Origin: Bacteroidota bacterium
GTDB taxonomy: Bacteria > Bacteroidota > Bacteroidia > Flavobacteriales > Flavobacteriaceae
Direction: 5' to 3'
Length of the DNA: 6,372 nucleotides
Assembly (NCBI GenBank): GCA_947468985.1
Contig: CANINJ010000115.1
Span: 1-6,372 of the forward strand
Under the pieces are notes generated by a model, which was given only the letters and a program-made list of their open reading frames with translations, searched no databases and had not been told where the DNA came from. Below, in pieces: positions 5,369-6,372 of the stretch (the stretch's first letter is position 1; each line of letters starts with the position of its first letter). The position numbers and the translations under genes were made by a program.

Positions 5369-6322
5369 TTAATTCTTCAATAAACTTATAATTTGTGAAG
5401 CGAGTTCAGTTCCAATTCTATCTTGCGCTTCCAGTGTAGCAGCTCCAATATGAGGTGTTAATGAAATTTTGTGATTCATCAAAATGGTAATTTCTGGCGT
5501 TGGCTCATTTTCAAAAACATCTAAACCAGCAAACAAAACCTTGCCACTATCCAACGCTTTTACTAAGGCAACTTCATCAATAACACCACCACGAGCACAA
5601 TTTACAATTCCAACGCCCGTTTTCATAATTGCCAATTCGGCTTCTCCAATAATATATCCATCTTGGGCAGGAACGTGCAATGTGATGAAATCCGATTCTT
5701 TAAATACCGATTCTAATGATTGAGAAACGATTGTAGTCGTAATTGATTGACCATCAAAAAACACAACTGAAACATCCACTTTTTCAATATAACTATCAGC
5801 AGCAATAACTTTCATTCCTAATCCTAAGGCCATTTTTGCAGTAGCTTGACCAATGCGACCAATTCCAACAACTCCCAAAGTTTTTCCTCGTAATTCGATT
5901 CCATTTGCGTACGCTTTTTTCAAACCTTCAAAATTAGTATCTCCTTCCAAAGGCATATTTCTATTGGAATCGTGCAAAAATCGAACACCAGAAAATAAGT
6001 GTGCAAAAACTAACTCAGCAACTGATTCCGATGAAGATGCAGGCGTGTTTATAACACTAATTCCTTTGCTTTTAGCATAGTCAACATCAATATTATCCAT
6101 ACCAACTCCTCCTCTACCGATGATTTTCAATCCCGGACAAGTATCAATAATATCTTTTCTAACTTTCGTTGCACTACGAACTAAAACCACACTCACGTTA
6201 TTTTCGTTCACATAATTGGCAACTTGTTCCTGCGCAACTTTTGTAGTAATTACTTCAAAACCAACTTTTTCTAAAGCTAAAATTCCGCTTTTAGAAATCC
6301 CATCATTTGCTAATATTTTCAT
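5369..6322 (-). CDS. serA: D-2-hydroxyacid dehydrogenase, probably D-3-phosphoglycerate dehydrogenase (SerA)
   Basis: This 317-residue cytoplasmic enzyme belongs to the NAD-dependent D-isomer 2-hydroxyacid dehydrogenases. The nucleotide-binding motif is G153-x-G155-x-x-G158 (VVGIGRIGQA), and Asp176 at the end of the next strand points to NAD rather than NADP. The catalytic triad is visible as Arg244 (NCARGG), Glu273 (DVFENEP) and His291 (TPHIGAAT). GRGGVGMDNIDV (69-80) and INTPASSSESVAE (91-103) match SerA-type enzymes, which oxidise 3-phosphoglycerate in the first step of serine synthesis. There is no C-terminal ACT domain, so serine feedback through such a domain is not expected. A loop after Asp176 (about 180-203) is longer than in many relatives, which I recall as a Bacteroidota trait. 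The substrate is inferred; another 2-hydroxyacid is possible. In related genomes serC often precedes this gene, but that region is outside the window. The ATG at 6320-6322 directly starts the family fold. Confidence 0.85.
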   Translation of the reverse strand: MKILANDGISKSGILALEKVGFEVITTKVAQEQVANYVNENNVSVVLVRSATKVRKDIIDTCPGLKIIGRGGVGMDNIDVDYAKSKGISVINTPASSSESVAELVFAHLFSGVRFLHDSNRNMPLEGDTNFEGLKKAYANGIELRGKTLGVVGIGRIGQATAKMALGLGMKVIAADSYIEKVDVSVVFFDGQSITTTIVSQSLESVFKESDFITLHVPAQDGYIIGEAELAIMKTGVGIVNCARGGVIDEVALVKALDSGKVLFAGLDVFENEPTPEITILMNHKISLTPHIGAATLEAQDRIGTELASQIISLLKN

Positions 6323-6333
6323 TATTTATGTAA

Positions 6334-6372
6334 TTGCGAGGGGTTGCGAGGCACGTGGCAAACAATCTCATC
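6334..6372. repeat. Partial second copy of the TTGCGAGG repeat, cut by the window end
   Basis: TTGCGAGG occurs twice with a 10-base period (6334-6341 and 6344-6351), followed by CACGTGGCAAACAATCTCAT. Aligned with 1491-1510 it shares TTGCGAGG, then ACG and CAATCT, so it belongs to the same dispersed repeat family with a variant middle. It begins only 11 bases upstream of the serA-like ATG and continues beyond the window. Confidence 0.6.

Noticed and set aside
5351..5372. Inverted repeat TTAAAGAA / TTCTTTAA overlapping the serA stop codon
   Set aside because: It is AT-only apart from two G-C pairs and expected by chance in such DNA. A far better terminator lies just downstream.

Overview
The window reads as ordinary chromosome from a member of the Bacteroidota, most likely a Flavobacterium-like flavobacterium. 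The evidence is the AT-rich DNA, the lack of Shine-Dalgarno sequences with AT-rich leaders instead, several matches to the Bacteroidota -7 promoter box TAnnTTTG, and proteins of recognisable flavobacterial type: a DUF6787 membrane protein, a TIGR02757/DUF2400 protein and a short SerA without an ACT domain. This placement is by recognition, not by database search.

Layout from left to right. Positions 1-1455 (+) hold the 3' part of a DHA2-type (EmrB/QacA) major facilitator drug exporter, whose start lies outside the window. A structured dispersed repeat (about 1487-1592) fills the gap to the convergent yaaA gene (1642-2400, -), a peroxide-stress protein with its own recognisable promoter. After about 200 bases of gene-free DNA come two genes on the minus strand, transcribed in the order lolD-like ATPase (3392-4087) then TIGR02757/DUF2400 protein (2600-3376). 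Only 15 bases separate them, so they probably form an operon. Divergent from them is msrA (4232-4879, +), encoding a methionine sulfoxide reductase with an N-terminal export or lipoprotein-like signal. It faces a small DUF6787 membrane protein gene (4938-5240, -) across a GC-rich hairpin repeat. A strong factor-independent terminator (5301-5331, -) separates DUF6787 from the serA-like D-2-hydroxyacid dehydrogenase gene (5369-6322, -). A second, partial copy of the TTGCGAGG-type repeat lies directly upstream of that gene and runs off the window edge.

The genes are mostly independent housekeeping functions: drug export, peroxide defence (YaaA), repair of oxidised methionine (MsrA), an ABC ATPase that probably powers lipoprotein or efflux transport, and serine biosynthesis. 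YaaA and MsrA both concern oxidative damage but are not co-transcribed. I see no phage, CRISPR, transposase, toxin-antitoxin or defence genes, and no clear sign of a new multi-gene system. The points most worth following are the dispersed intergenic repeats and a glycosylase-like LDxH motif in the uncharacterised TIGR02757 protein.
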